Shown here in pieces: positions 1 to 11,246 of a stretch of DNA of 64,000 bases (the stretch's first letter is position 1; each line of letters begins with the position of its first letter). The translations under genes were made by a program, and so were the position numbers. The notes below the pieces were generated by a model. The model was not told the origin of the DNA. It made no database searches and saw only the letters and a program-made list of their open reading frames with translations. Source of the stretch: Lingula anatina (taxonomy: Eukaryota; Brachiopoda; Lingulata; Lingulida; Lingulidae). Location of the stretch: positions 233,997 through 297,996 of the forward strand of contig NW_019773637.1 in assembly GCF_001039355.2 (NCBI RefSeq). The letters run 5' to 3'.

Positions 1-1577
1 CCCAAGTTAATATTGTAAACACACATTTATAGTAAAAAATTTATTAGTAAATTTGATTCCTCTAAACAGGGAGAAAAAAACAAGGTGTAGATGAACAGCA
101 TATTCAGTGCTATCTTCACACATCTCATGAGAAAGGAAATGACCAAGATAAGAATCACAGCAATAGTATGCGTGGGGTTAATTGTCCAGGCGGCCATTAT
201 ATGTCCATTAATCGCACTAAGGGGGTGACCTGTGACGGCACTAACCCGTGTTTTGCCTGTAGTTTAAAGCAACACGATTAGTATGATGGCCCTGCTCCTA
301 CTCACCACTACGGGGTATTTTTAACATAAATCAGCTTGCGTGCATGCGTGCGTGCCAACCCATCCTGTAGTTATTTCTATATTCGTCACCGTTTGGGAAG
401 AAAGGTGGTTTATCTTACGTAGAGACTGTTTAGACTCTTCATGATCACAAGATGGTGGATGACATGGAAATTTTGGGTTGAATCCAGAGACTGTTGCTGA
501 ATCCAGAGATTCATATTTGGACCATAAATATAAGACAGTTGTGAAAGGAGAGGATATATTATGGTATGTTTAGTTGAGATATTGAGACAATGTGCACTGA
601 AAAGCATACTCCATTAAGATTCTCATGTACATTCATTGATTACATATAAAGAACTTTTTTTTTGGGGGGGGGAAGGGAGGGGTTGTAGGCTATGTTCTAC
701 TCTTTTCATGATAAGCACTGAAAAGCAAATCCCTCTATAAGATTCTCATAATATAGATTTTTTTCCTGTGATACATACTTTTATGTTTATGATACAGGAG
801 ATATTCAAAATTTTCATGCTTTCTTTGACTGAAAAAAGTGAAAAATTATTGATTTTATATAAAAGGATAAATTTGATGAGACAAGAAAATAATTTACTAA
901 AGTGAGCACATTTGACAACATTTTATCAATTTAAAAATGATTTTTCTTTTTATTTTTTGAAGAAAAAACAAGTCTTGCTTTCATTGCTATTATCCTCAAG
1001 GCAAAAGCTTTACCAGGTTAAACATAACTTATCTCTAATTTTCTTCACAAGAATGATTCATGGATGGTTGGACTTGCAGTGGTGATAATCAGCAAAATGT
1101 GTTTACAATTTTGTTTTGGAGGCTGGGTATCAGATTATCTCAAAAATACCCATGAATGAATGCAGCCTGAGGCTTCTAAACAATCACATTGTTCTCTTCA
1201 ATATATATACTTTGCCTGTAGCCAACATATACCAAATTCCTACAGAATTTATGGACCCCAAATCCTCTTCTTTCATCTCAATTGAGATTAAGTGCTTAAC
1301 TTTATGTTTAAATTTTTTTTTACATTTTGTTTGGAAAGGGGAATATATGCACACTTCTGCGCTGTTAAATACGTACTTGGATGACAGTGTCAGGTTTGGA
1401 TGAAAGTGGTTCTCAAGCACACATAATGTTCCCTATTACCTTTTGATGATCTTAAAATATTAATCTAATTTAAAGTGTTATTTTACACAATCTAACACCC
1501 ATGTATGCTGATACAGCTAGAACACTATATGCTTATCCCAACAATAAACAGTTACATATTTTATGATTTCTTTTCAG
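1..1577. other. Intronic/non-coding sequence upstream of the first recognisable DNAJC16 exon
   Basis: I see no convincing exon here. It probably belongs to an intron of the DNAJC16-like gene, whose 5' part lies outside the window. It holds a poly-T/poly-G run near 653-675. From 683 it forms the first copy of a block repeated at 3040. A 95-codon open frame at 1116-1403 recurs unchanged except for one residue at 3493-3780, but it lies inside this intron, resembles nothing I know and has no splice support, so I do not call it. Confidence 0.5.
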
Positions 1578-2957
1578 AGTTTGATGCTACGGATCTACAT
1601 GCGGTTGTTGGACTGGGCAGATGTTGTGTACCATTTTATTATGAGGTTGGTACAACTGAGATCTAAACTTTATCTGGAGAGAGGGAGAGAGAGAGAGAAG
1701 CTCAGATCAGATACATAAGTAGAGACTTGCAAGATGTGTGATAATACAGTGCTTAATAATCAAGTATTGTTTATATAAAATATTCTTGCCTAGAAACTGA
1801 CATGGACATGTACTGTCACAAACCATTCACAATTTATGTTTTTCTGATTCCATCTGTGTGTCATTCATGTATATCACCTCCATCATCATAATATGTGACA
1901 GGAGAACAATCCTGATGTCACTTGATTTATCACCTGTCAAACGTATAACCACAAAACCATGTTAAATTCCCATAATATTTATTGTAATATTGATCATAAA
2001 ACAACAGGCAATATTTCATTGTACTTCTATCATTTATAAAGCTGTAAAAATGTGATTTTCTGTCAACCTTTTTGTTTGAACTAAAAAGCCCTTAGGCTAG
2101 TCATAGTATGATGATTATGTAAAAATAATTTGGTCAAGTGCAGCCTCTTCTTTATCTTGTCCTATTTGGTGTCAGTTTGGTGCATTTTACATGTGTAGCA
2201 GCAAGACCAAAATCATTTAACTTAACGTTTGAAGGAATAATAAGTCACAAATTAAACGAAAAGAAATAATGAGTGAAGTTCCCACAAAAGCTTCAAAATT
2301 TTGTGGGAATTTGACCTTTGATTTTGCCCTTGGTTTTTGACCTCTGACCTATTTTTCATTTCATTCTATTTTTAGTTATGACACTGTGACCTTACTGTCA
2401 GTGGCCTTCTCGATAATCATCATCATTATAATCAGTTTCTTCACGCGACTGGTGACAAAGTTTGATGAGGAAACAAAAAGGCAACAACAACATCAACAGC
2501 AGCAGCAGTGGGGGCAGGAAGGGTACCAGCCCAGGTAGAGTTGACCACTGTTAATTTATTTCTTTTGATTTCCAGATAAAATGAATATATATATTGATTA
2601 ATCGCATGGATTTGATAATTAAATTTTTAAATAATACATAGAAATGCAACTGTTTTCAATTTTAAGACCTGTTCAAACAAGATTTATTGTTTACCTTGAA
2701 ATAACTGTTTAGAAAGTTTCAAAACGTGACTTTGTGGACTTTGATTGATTGAGGACTTGTGAATTTATTAAATACTTGACTAATTTTTAAATTAAAATAT
2801 CAGTTATATTTTTGGTATAAACAGAAATTTGTTGGGTCATATCTCATTCTTATGTCAGTGTGCAACCGCAGTGAAATACTTCATTTCAATGAATGTGATA
2901 TTACAATTTCTTGTTATATTGAATTTGTGGCAAATGAAATCAATTATAAAGCTACCA

Positions 2958-3033
<76 letters not shown>

Positions 3034-3038
3034 TGGTA
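683..3038. repeat. Repeated ~2.35 kb block, copy 1 (DNAJC16 introns and two exons)
   Basis: This block is almost identical to 3040-5365, with scattered substitutions and small indels. It ends in a long (TA)n tract directly before a single N at 3039. The break at a microsatellite plus N suggests that the second copy is the other haplotype or a mis-joined contig rather than a true tandem duplication. Confidence 0.85.
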
Positions 3039-6000
3039 NTTGTAGGCTATGTTCTACTCTTTTCATGATAAGCACTGAAAAGCAAATCCCTCTATAAGAT
3101 TCTCATAATATAGATTTTTTTCCTGTGATACATACTTTTATGTTTATGATACAGGAGATATTCAAAATTTTCATGCTTTCTTTGACTGAAAAAAGTGAAA
3201 AATTATTGATTTTATATAAAAGGATAAATTTGATAAATTTGATTTGATTGCCCTATACACGGAGACAAGAAAATAAAAGTGAGCACATTTGACAACATTT
3301 TATCACTTTAAAAATTATTTTTCTTTTTATTTTTTGAAGAAAAAACAAGTCTTGCTTTCATTGCTATTATCCTCAAGGCAAAAGCTTTACCAGGTTTAAC
3401 ATAACTTATCTCTAATTTTCTTCACAAGAATGATTCATGGATGGTTGGACTTGCAGTGGTGATAATCAGCAAAATGTGTTTACAATTTTGTTTTGGAGGC
3501 TGGGTATCAGATTATCTCAAAAATACCCATGAATGAATGCAGCCTGAGGCTTCTAAACAATCACATTGTTCTCTTCAATATATATACTTTGCCTGTAGCC
3601 AACATAAACCAAATTCCTACAGAATTTATGGACCCCAAATCCTCTTCTTTCATCTCAATTGAGATTAAGTGCTTAACTTTATGTTTAAATTTTTTTTTAC
3701 ATTTTGTTTGGAAAGGGGAATATATGCACACTTCTGCGCTGTTAAATACGTACTTGGATGACAGTGTCAGGTTTGGATGAAAGTGGTTCTCAAGCACACA
3801 TAATGTTCCCTATTATCTTTTGATGATCTTAAAATATTAATCTAATTTAAAGTGTTATTTTACACAATCTAACACCCATGTATGCTGATACAGCTAGAAC
3901 ACTATATGCTTATCCCAACAATAAACAGTTACATATTTTATGATTTCTTTTCAGAGTTTGATGCTACGGATCTACATGCGGTTGTTGGACTGGGCAGATG
4001 TTGTGTACCATTTTATTATGAGGTTGGTACAACTTAGATCTAAACTTTATCTGGAGAGAGGGAGAGAGAGAGAGAGAAGCTCAGATCAGATACATAAGTA
4101 GAGACTTGCAAGATGTGTGATAATACAGTGCATAATAATCAAGTATTGTTTATATAAAATATTCTTGCCTAGAAACTGACATGGACATGTACTGTCACAA
4201 ACCATTCACAATTTATGTTTTTCTGATTCCATCTGTGTGTCATTCATGTATATCACCTCCATCATCATAATATGTGACAGGAGAACAATCCTGATGTCAC
4301 TTGATTTATCACCTGTCAAACGTATAACCACAAAACCATGTTAAATTCCCATAATATTTATTGTAATATTGATCATAAAACAACAGGCAATATTTCATTG
4401 TACTTCTATCATTTATAAAGCTGTAAAAATGTGATTTTCTGTCAACCTTTTTGTTTGAACTAAAAAGCTCTTAGGCTAGTCATAGTAAACAAAGATCGTT
4501 ATGTAAAAATCATTTGGTCAAGTGCAGCCTCTTCTTTATCTTGTCCTATTTGGTGTCAGTTTGGTGCATTTTACATGTGTAGCAGCAAGACCAAAATCAT
4601 TTAACTTAACGTTTGAAGGAATAATAAGTCACAAATTAAACGAAAAGAAATAATGAGTGAAGTTCCCACAAAAGCTTCAAAATTTTGTGGGAATTTGACC
4701 TTTGATTTTGCCCTTGGTTTTTGACCTCTGACCTATTTTTCATTTCATTCTATTTTTAGTTATGACACTGTGACCTTACTGTCAGTGGCCTTCTCGATAA
4801 TCATCATCATTATAATAAGTTTCTTCACGCGACTGGTGACAAAGTTTGATGAGGAAACAAAAAGGCAACAACAACATCAACAGCAGCAGCAGTGGGGGCA
4901 GGAAGGGTACCAGCCCAGGTAGAGTTGACCACTGTTAATTTATTTCTTTTGATTTCCAGATAAAATGCATATATATATATTGATCAATCGCATGGATTTG
5001 ATTATTAAATTTTTAAATAATACATAGAAATGCAACTGTTTTCAATTTTAAGACCTGTTCAAACAAGATTTATTGTTTACCTTGAAATAACTGTTTAGAA
5101 AGTTTCAAAACGTGACTTTGTGGACTTTGATTGATTGAGGACTTGTGAATTTATTAAATACTTGACTAATTTTTAAATTAAAATATCAGTTATATTTTTG
5201 GTATGAACAGAAATTTGTTGGGTCATATCTCATTCTTATGTCAGTGTGCAACCGCAGTGAAATACTTCATTTCAATGAATGTGATATTACAATTTTTTGT
5301 TATATTGAATTTGTGGCAAATGAAATCAATTATAAAGCTACCAGTATATATATATATATATATATGTGCTCCAAATTAAGTGAAAAATGGTTGTATGATC
5401 TCCTTAGGAGCCAAATCCAGAGATATATCTTTAGAAATGTACTCGATTTTGGCTGCAGCACACACCTGTGGTTCACCAAATGTGACGCTCCTCAAGGGAT
5501 CACTCCACTAATTTTTAAATTAAAATATCAGTTATATATTTTTGGTATAAATAGTCACATTTTGCTTTCACAGAGAAGTGACAGTGTACTTGAAGGAGCT
5601 GAGAGCGGAGTCGTATCAAGATCTGGTCTTGCGTTCTCCCAGAGGGCATGTCACAGTGGTGCTCTTCCTTACTGAAGATACCCGGCAGAAACTATTGCAG
5701 CGTTTTGCTGATATTGTGTTGCCCTATACACGGTGAGTCATGACAAGTTAACAGTATCAGCTTGCATTTGGAATTAAAGTGAACCCAGTGACCTCTCAGC
5801 CCAGTAAAGCTGGGTATTTTCAAATTATGAAAATACAAAGATGTGATTTTCTTATATTTGGTAATATTACATACTATTTAGACATTAGGATGCTCCCCTA
5901 AGGTTTCATTAATTGTGTTGGATCAAAGTAAATTTATTTCTTTTCTTGGCAGTGGAAAAGGCCTTGATAGAACATTGAATCTGAAAGCATTTATGTGCCT

Positions 6001-6459
6001 ATTATGTGAACAATTATCAAGTTGCATTGACTTTTTTCCAGGTCAAAATATTTTGTATTTGCTTTCCTGAGGCTGGAGGAATATCTCCCTTGGTATAGAC
6101 TTATATTAGAGGAAACCATAGGGCAGCAGGCACGTAGCTTAGAAATGAACAGTCGAAACTGTATTGGTACGGTTCTTGCCATCAATGGCTTTAGGAAATA
6201 TTACTGCATGTACCACGCAAGGACGGTGCGAGCATTTGAAAAGATGAATGGTCAAAATGGCGGCAATGGGGAGTTCATGGGGTTCGATTCGGAGTCCGAG
6301 AGTGACGCGGAGGATAGCGTCTCAGATGAGACTGAAGACCCCGGAGTGCTGTTTGAAAAGGATCTTCTCGATGGACTACCGAATTGGTTGGACAGGTTTG
6401 TGGAAGGGACGCTTCAGAGGTTCAAGGTGGACAACTGGCCGCCGGACATGGAACCTTGA
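1578..6459 (+). CDS. DNAJC16: DnaJ homolog subfamily C member 16-like, C-terminal part (5' exons outside window)
   Basis: Exons read as 1578-1645, 2376-2534, 5574-5732 and 6042-6459 (stop TGA 6457-6459), all with AG/GT borders and matching phases. In order they encode a short helical segment (LLDWADVVYHFIMS), a transmembrane segment with six consecutive Ile (LLSVAFSIIIIIISFF), a Gln-rich linker, then a globular C-terminal region ending in an acidic serine stretch and a final EGTLQRF..WP motif. DNAJC16 (ERdj8) is an ER membrane protein with a J domain and thioredoxin-like domains; only the part after those domains is here. The match rests on the TM layout, the VTVVLFL and GFRKYYCMY segments and the LQRF..WP terminus, compared from memory of the family. 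Exons 1578-1645 and 2376-2534 recur at 3955-4022 and 4760-4918. Keeping both pairs would duplicate the TM segment, so only one pair is probably used. Confidence 0.75.
2959..3032. repeat. (TA)n microsatellite, ~37 units
   Basis: Uninterrupted TA dinucleotides run up to a few bases before the N at 3039. The equivalent tract in the second copy (5345-5365) has only ~10 units, so the locus is length-variable between the two copies. Confidence 0.95.
3955..4022 (+). CDS. DNAJC16: DNAJC16 exon, second copy (juxtamembrane helix)
   Basis: Identical in translation to the exon at 1578-1645, with the same TTTTCAG acceptor and GT donor. It lies in the second copy of the repeated block. Either it is the allelic version of that exon or the gene has a tandem exon-pair duplication. 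The phases would permit tandem use, but the product would have two transmembrane segments, which I consider unlikely. Confidence 0.6.
4760..4918 (+). CDS. DNAJC16: DNAJC16 exon, second copy (transmembrane segment and Gln-rich linker)
   Basis: Second copy of the exon at 2376-2534, coding for the poly-Ile transmembrane segment and the Gln/His-rich linker. Splice sites are intact, and the only difference I noticed is synonymous. As it adjoins the unique downstream exon at 5574, this copy or the first may be the real one; the other is probably the alternative haplotype. Confidence 0.6.
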
Positions 6460-7721
6460 AACTTCCCATCTCATGGACTTGTGTCTTGTGTAATAACATC
6501 CTTCTGGAGCTGATATCTTCCTTTCTTTTTCTGGGCCAAGGACACTACAGACGTTGGGCATTTATATATGGGACTTTGACACTAATTACCAACGTCATGG
6601 AAGAAAGTGTAGTTAAATCCATATCAGAATCTCTGTAGCAGGCATCTTCCTTTTTGTTCTCTTTTCATGGATTCCCAGGGGCACGGAAGGGGTTGAAGGC
6701 AGACACTTCAAACCCTGAAATCCCTTACATAATGGAACCAGGTGTAGCATAAGACAGAATTCTTCTGTGGGTTTATCTCTCAGTTTTTTGTGTATTTCTG
6801 AGTAAAGAGAAATGGCCTGACTGTGCAACTCAATTCCATTGGCATCTTGTTTAAATGCTTCAGTGTAACTTGTCACCCATACCTTTTATTACTTTTACCC
6901 AAACAAATTCAAATGTTGGTGGATTCTGTAATGGTAGAACAACAAAGAAACTGTTGTTGGAAAATTGATCTTGAGTTTCAGACCAAGATTTCAGTCAATT
7001 TCTTTAAACTGTAGAGCAGTCCCTTGAAATGGAGTAACTAATAACTAGAACCAGTATTAAATATGTCCTTTAATGGGTTTCTACTCCTGTATTATCTTGG
7101 GACAAAGGTCACTAAAAGATCTTGTCTCAGAGTCTGAGTGCTCTCCTCTCTCCCAGTCCAGTGGGGCCACTCAGAATTAGGCCTAGGGATTGTATGCAAT
7201 ATTGATGTGTAATTTTTAGAAATATTTCAGGAAAAAATTGTACTGTGTATGATTGCTGTTCTGTATTTCGCTTTAGGAGTTAATTTTTTAGCAAATTTAG
7301 GTAATTTAAATGAAAAGGTTTTTTCCTTTTCTTTTGAATTTCCTGAATGTGGTACAGTGAAGATAGTACTCAAAAAAAAAAAAAAAAAACATCCAAAAAC
7401 GCTGTAATTGTTTAAAACAGGAAGAACATTATGTTAGTGCTAGTATTAGGTGTAATCGTATGTTAGACGTCTTTTAAAATTATTCTTGTGCTTGAAATCA
7501 CCCCTGGTCCCAATTTCAAAAAAAAAAAAAAAAAAGATTTAATTTATTGCATTTTGTGAACTGGAATTATTTAAAAATATTATATAAGACATAGCATCAG
7601 TGTTCTGACAGTGGCTGTGGCTACTTAACATTTATGTTGTTATCTTTAAAGGGTTACCAAGATTTCAAGGTTGATATGACTAGCCAACCTGATTATGAAT
7701 CACAAAATATTACAAACCTAA

Positions 7722-8059
7722 AGGGATAATAACTCTTCGTATGAGATCTATATTTCACAATAAAACATTGTGAATAACTCATAGGAATATAATATATTCT
7801 GTTTTACCACAAAAACGGCAGTTATAGCTATTTTTTCTGATATCTGAGCTTTTCTTTAGACCACGTGATCTCCATTGATGGCTATACTTTGTTAAAATCT
7901 CTTAAGAGATTTTAACAAAAAAACCAAACTTTTTAGCAAAAAAACATGGACTAACTTTGAATGTGAAAATGGATTCATTAACCATTGGTAAGTATGGGAA
8001 AATTGTTGTTTACTCCAGGAAAATTCATTTTTTGGCCGAAACGAAGAGTTATTATCCCT
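7722..8059 (+). mobile_element. TTAA-type MITE (Kolobok/piggyBac-like), copy 1
   Basis: The element is bounded by inverted repeats starting AGGGATAATAACTCTTCG and ends in the complementary sequence. The right flank is TTAA and the left is CTAA, a one-base decay of the expected TTAA target duplication. It contains no transposase. A second copy lies in opposite orientation at 31526-31862. TTAA duplications are known for piggyBac and Kolobok; the AGGG start fits Kolobok better, which is an inference. Confidence 0.8.
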
Positions 8060-8552
8060 TTAATCAGCCCTTTTTCCATTATGCAGCTAACATGAATGTA
8101 CAGCACCATTATGAGATGGACAGCATTATAGCCTGGGTGTCATGTATGTGATTCCTCTAAACAGAGTGCTTTTGCTTGATACAATCAGTTAACTGGCTCC
8201 CTAATTCAAAAGCATTGTGAATTGCTAATAGCGATATCACCTTTTATTTCGAGGCTATTACATGGGGCCAGTAAATCCCAAGTTATGGAATAGAGGCGCT
8301 TGCGCTCGGTTGCAATTTGCAATGCTTTCGAGTTACGGAGCCCTAGTTTACTTTGGATAGAGCCAAACAGATGGAAGTGAACTTGTGAACATTGGCAAAA
8401 CCCCTGTAGTGCAATTACATGATAGAAGTAGTCAAAGCAGTGCAACACTGAGAAGTACACTGCACAGTGTGAAAAAGGCCTTAAGTAAGAATTGTCACAG
8501 TGTATGTTTTTTGTTTTACTTGTGTCTAATCACTATGGTTTTTAACATTTAA

Positions 8553-8558
8553 AATAAA
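8553..8558 (+). terminator. AATAAA polyadenylation signal, DNAJC16
   Basis: Canonical AATAAA on the + strand about 2.1 kb after the DNAJC16 stop. It sits ~80 bp before the opposite-strand signal of vigilin, so the two genes meet tail-to-tail here. Confidence 0.45.
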
Positions 8559-8637
8559 CCCACTTTCAATACACAACTTTCATGCAGACTTCAAACCCAA
8601 GGAGTGAAATAAATAAATAAATATAAAAACACCAGGT

Positions 8638-8657
8638 TTTATTCAGATTGATTTATT
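8638..8657 (-). terminator. AATAAA polyadenylation signals, vigilin
   Basis: TTTATT occurs at 8638-8643 and 8652-8657, each an AATAAA on the minus strand. They lie ~2.3 kb after the vigilin stop and just beyond the DNAJC16 signal on the other strand. Confidence 0.45.
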
Positions 8658-10921
8658 TTCATATATATCATCAATCTCAAAGATTCAAAACTACAAGTCA
8701 ACATGAAAGTGATTTGAATCACATTTTACAATGTAACATCTCATCAAAGAAAATCACCTCCAAGTCAAAGTCAACACTTTGATCAACAAAAATTCTTCGA
8801 TCCTTTTTAAAAATTTTTTTCAAGAAAATACTACTAAAGATAACGTCATGGGAATTCAAAATTTCCTCCACCTTCGAAACATTTCTAAATTCATAAACTA
8901 CGTAACAACAGTTTCCAGTGGATGAAATGAAACGCCCTCTGCTTCTTTTTACACATCTACTGTGGACTGTACGTTGAAGAACACAAAGACATCAGCAGGA
9001 AGAAACTATTTTTCAGTCTTCACAGCAGATGAATAACTAGAAGTAAAGAGCGTGACAAGTGAACTACCACTCCACTTGTTTAATTAATTATCAATAATAA
9101 TAATAATAAAGATGATGATTATAAACAGGTATTGCATCCTCAGCCCCACTATTTCTACTTGTGGTGGCGAAGAACGCCCCGTCCTATCACACAAAATGTC
9201 AATAAACAATTATTCTAATTTTGAGTGACACCACGAGAGTTCTCACCTCTGTACAACAGATACAAGTATTTTGGTTTGCTGGCCATTTCTGGGTAAAGCA
9301 TAATACATTCTCAGTCACTCAAGACCTTAAGATTATATTGAATTGAAAATGGAATGGATCTGAAAAGTGCCCAGTCTTGTTTGTGCAAGCATTCATAAAT
9401 TCTTAAAATTATTATATATATATATATATGTGTGTGTGTATATTTGTGAACAAGTCTTATTGACTTGTCAGCAGCTGCCTTTTAAGGACAGAATATTTCC
9501 TGTGCAAACTTGCATAATGACTGGTGGCAGCATGCAACACAAAAAAAGTAATTTTAAAAAAATTATGAACAGGTGGCAGCACTTTTTATGACAAGCCCTC
9601 CTACTTATGAATAGATGGCAGCACCTGCCATGACAAAACCACTTAGTGAGCCATGCAAGCAAAAAATAGTAAAGCCTCTTTTCAGATACATACTAAATGT
9701 TTGTCTACATATACAAATAGCAGTCTTCTTTAAATTTCTTTTCTAGGCAAAAATGAAATTAAAGATAAAAACAGACACTAGTAGTGTATTGGGGCTTATC
9801 TGCATTTGCACTTTACAATGTACTTGTAATTCACTTGACTAGGAATACTTGGCATGCCAACCTGAAAGGTAACAACCAACAAATTCAACTGACAAAAAAA
9901 ATAAAATAACAACCACTTATAAGCAATCAGGCTGGCAAGGTACCTGTTTTGACTACAACTATGTTTACCAACATTTAAACTGACATGTAAAGAAACTCTT
10001 CACTTGCATAAATTATAATATGGCAGCATATGTGTTTATATTGGGCTTGGCAATTTGAGGGAGAAGAGTTTAAGCACTGCATAATATGATTACTAGTTGT
10101 CAACTTAAGCAAGTAGATATAACCAGCAGTTTTAAATATTTCAAAATGACATCTTAAATACGATGATTTCAATACATTGATCCACAAAGCAGTCCAGCCA
10201 ATAGACAATATATCACTGGCTTCAGCTGACTAACTAGCTTGCCCGAGCACCTAAATGCGCAAAATTTCCATGTTGAATACCCCCCCCCCTCTCTTTTGCA
10301 GTGTTTTGAATTTTCTTCAAAAGATTGGTAGATTGTGTGGAAAGAAAGTCCTTTCTGGTAGGAAAATGTCTGATAATAATCAATGTGCAAAATGTCAGAC
10401 TTGAAGCTCAGTCCTCCCTTTATCTTTGCACCAATCTTTATGACAAAACACTATCTCCCAATATATGTGAAATAAATAATTAACTAAAAAAACAAATATT
10501 GTCATCACACACCTTTCCCCCCTCCCTGTTATTCTATACAGAACATCAGACGTCAATCTCGTGGATATGTTTCTATATATTTTTTTTTCAAATGTTGCAA
10601 TTTTTTTGGTTGATTAAATAAGGCAAATGCAGGGAAATTCTTTAATAAAATATCCACCTCCTTATGACCTGCACCACATCTGGTCAGTCAAAAACTATCA
10701 TGGTAATAATAATAATAATATACCCTGCTTGTAAAAGTTCAAAAGTTACACAAAGTCTGGTACCATTCTACAAACATGCAATGCTAGAGAACGAGGACTA
10801 CTGAACAGCCTCCCAGAGTCCCATGATGCCAGCATAAACAGCAAAACCTGCAGAATGGCACAGACCAGTTATCATGACACACACATCTCCGAAGCTTTTT
10901 TAACCAGCAATTTTTTTCTTT
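8658..10921 (-). other. Vigilin 3' untranslated region
   Basis: AT-rich sequence with short TA, CT and poly-A/T runs and several short unconvincing open frames. I see no gene. Its position between the vigilin stop (10922) and minus-strand AATAAA signals makes a long 3' UTR the simplest reading. Confidence 0.45.
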
Positions 10922-11207
10922 TTAAAACCGCCTGCTTCCTGGGCCCCAGGAAGGAGCCCCGCCACCTGCGGCAACACCCCCGCCGCCAGACGCGAAGGAG
11001 GGGAAATCCTCAGTGCTCTCCATGTTTGGCGCCTGTTTGTCCCAAGGTGCGTCCCGTACCTGGAATCCCGGGCCGTGGTTCTGCTTGGGATGGGACTGCT
11101 CTTGTTTGCTGGGGTGCATGTACTGGCGCATAGATTCCCTGTCTAGGACATCCTGAAGCTGAAATCAGAGGACAGCGTGTGAATTTGGTTGGAAGAGGAA
11201 GAGACTA

Positions 11208-11246
<39 letters not shown>

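Larger units (their letters stand above)
3040..5365. repeat. Repeated ~2.35 kb block, copy 2
   Basis: Second copy of 683-3038. It begins just after the N at 3039 and ends in a much shorter (TA)n tract (5345-5365), after which the sequence continues into unique DNAJC16 sequence. Differences from copy 1 include an insertion near 3230-3263 and a few SNPs. The coding change in the TM exon (ATC to ATA, Ile) is silent. Confidence 0.85.
6460..8560 (+). other. DNAJC16 3' untranslated region
   Basis: There is no convincing coding sequence after the stop. The stretch is AT-rich and includes two A tracts (about 7373-7390 and 7519-7536) and a TTAA-type MITE (7722-8059). A + strand AATAAA at 8553-8558 is the best candidate polyadenylation signal. 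The A tracts could also be mis-priming sites, so the true 3' end may be earlier. Confidence 0.45.

Noticed and set aside
1116-1403. 95-codon open frame repeated at 3493-3780
   Set aside because: It lies in a DNAJC16 intron and is conserved only because the whole 2.35 kb block is repeated; no family resemblance and no splice support.
2829-3097. Open frames with Tyr-Ile repeats
   Set aside because: Translation of the (TA)n microsatellite.
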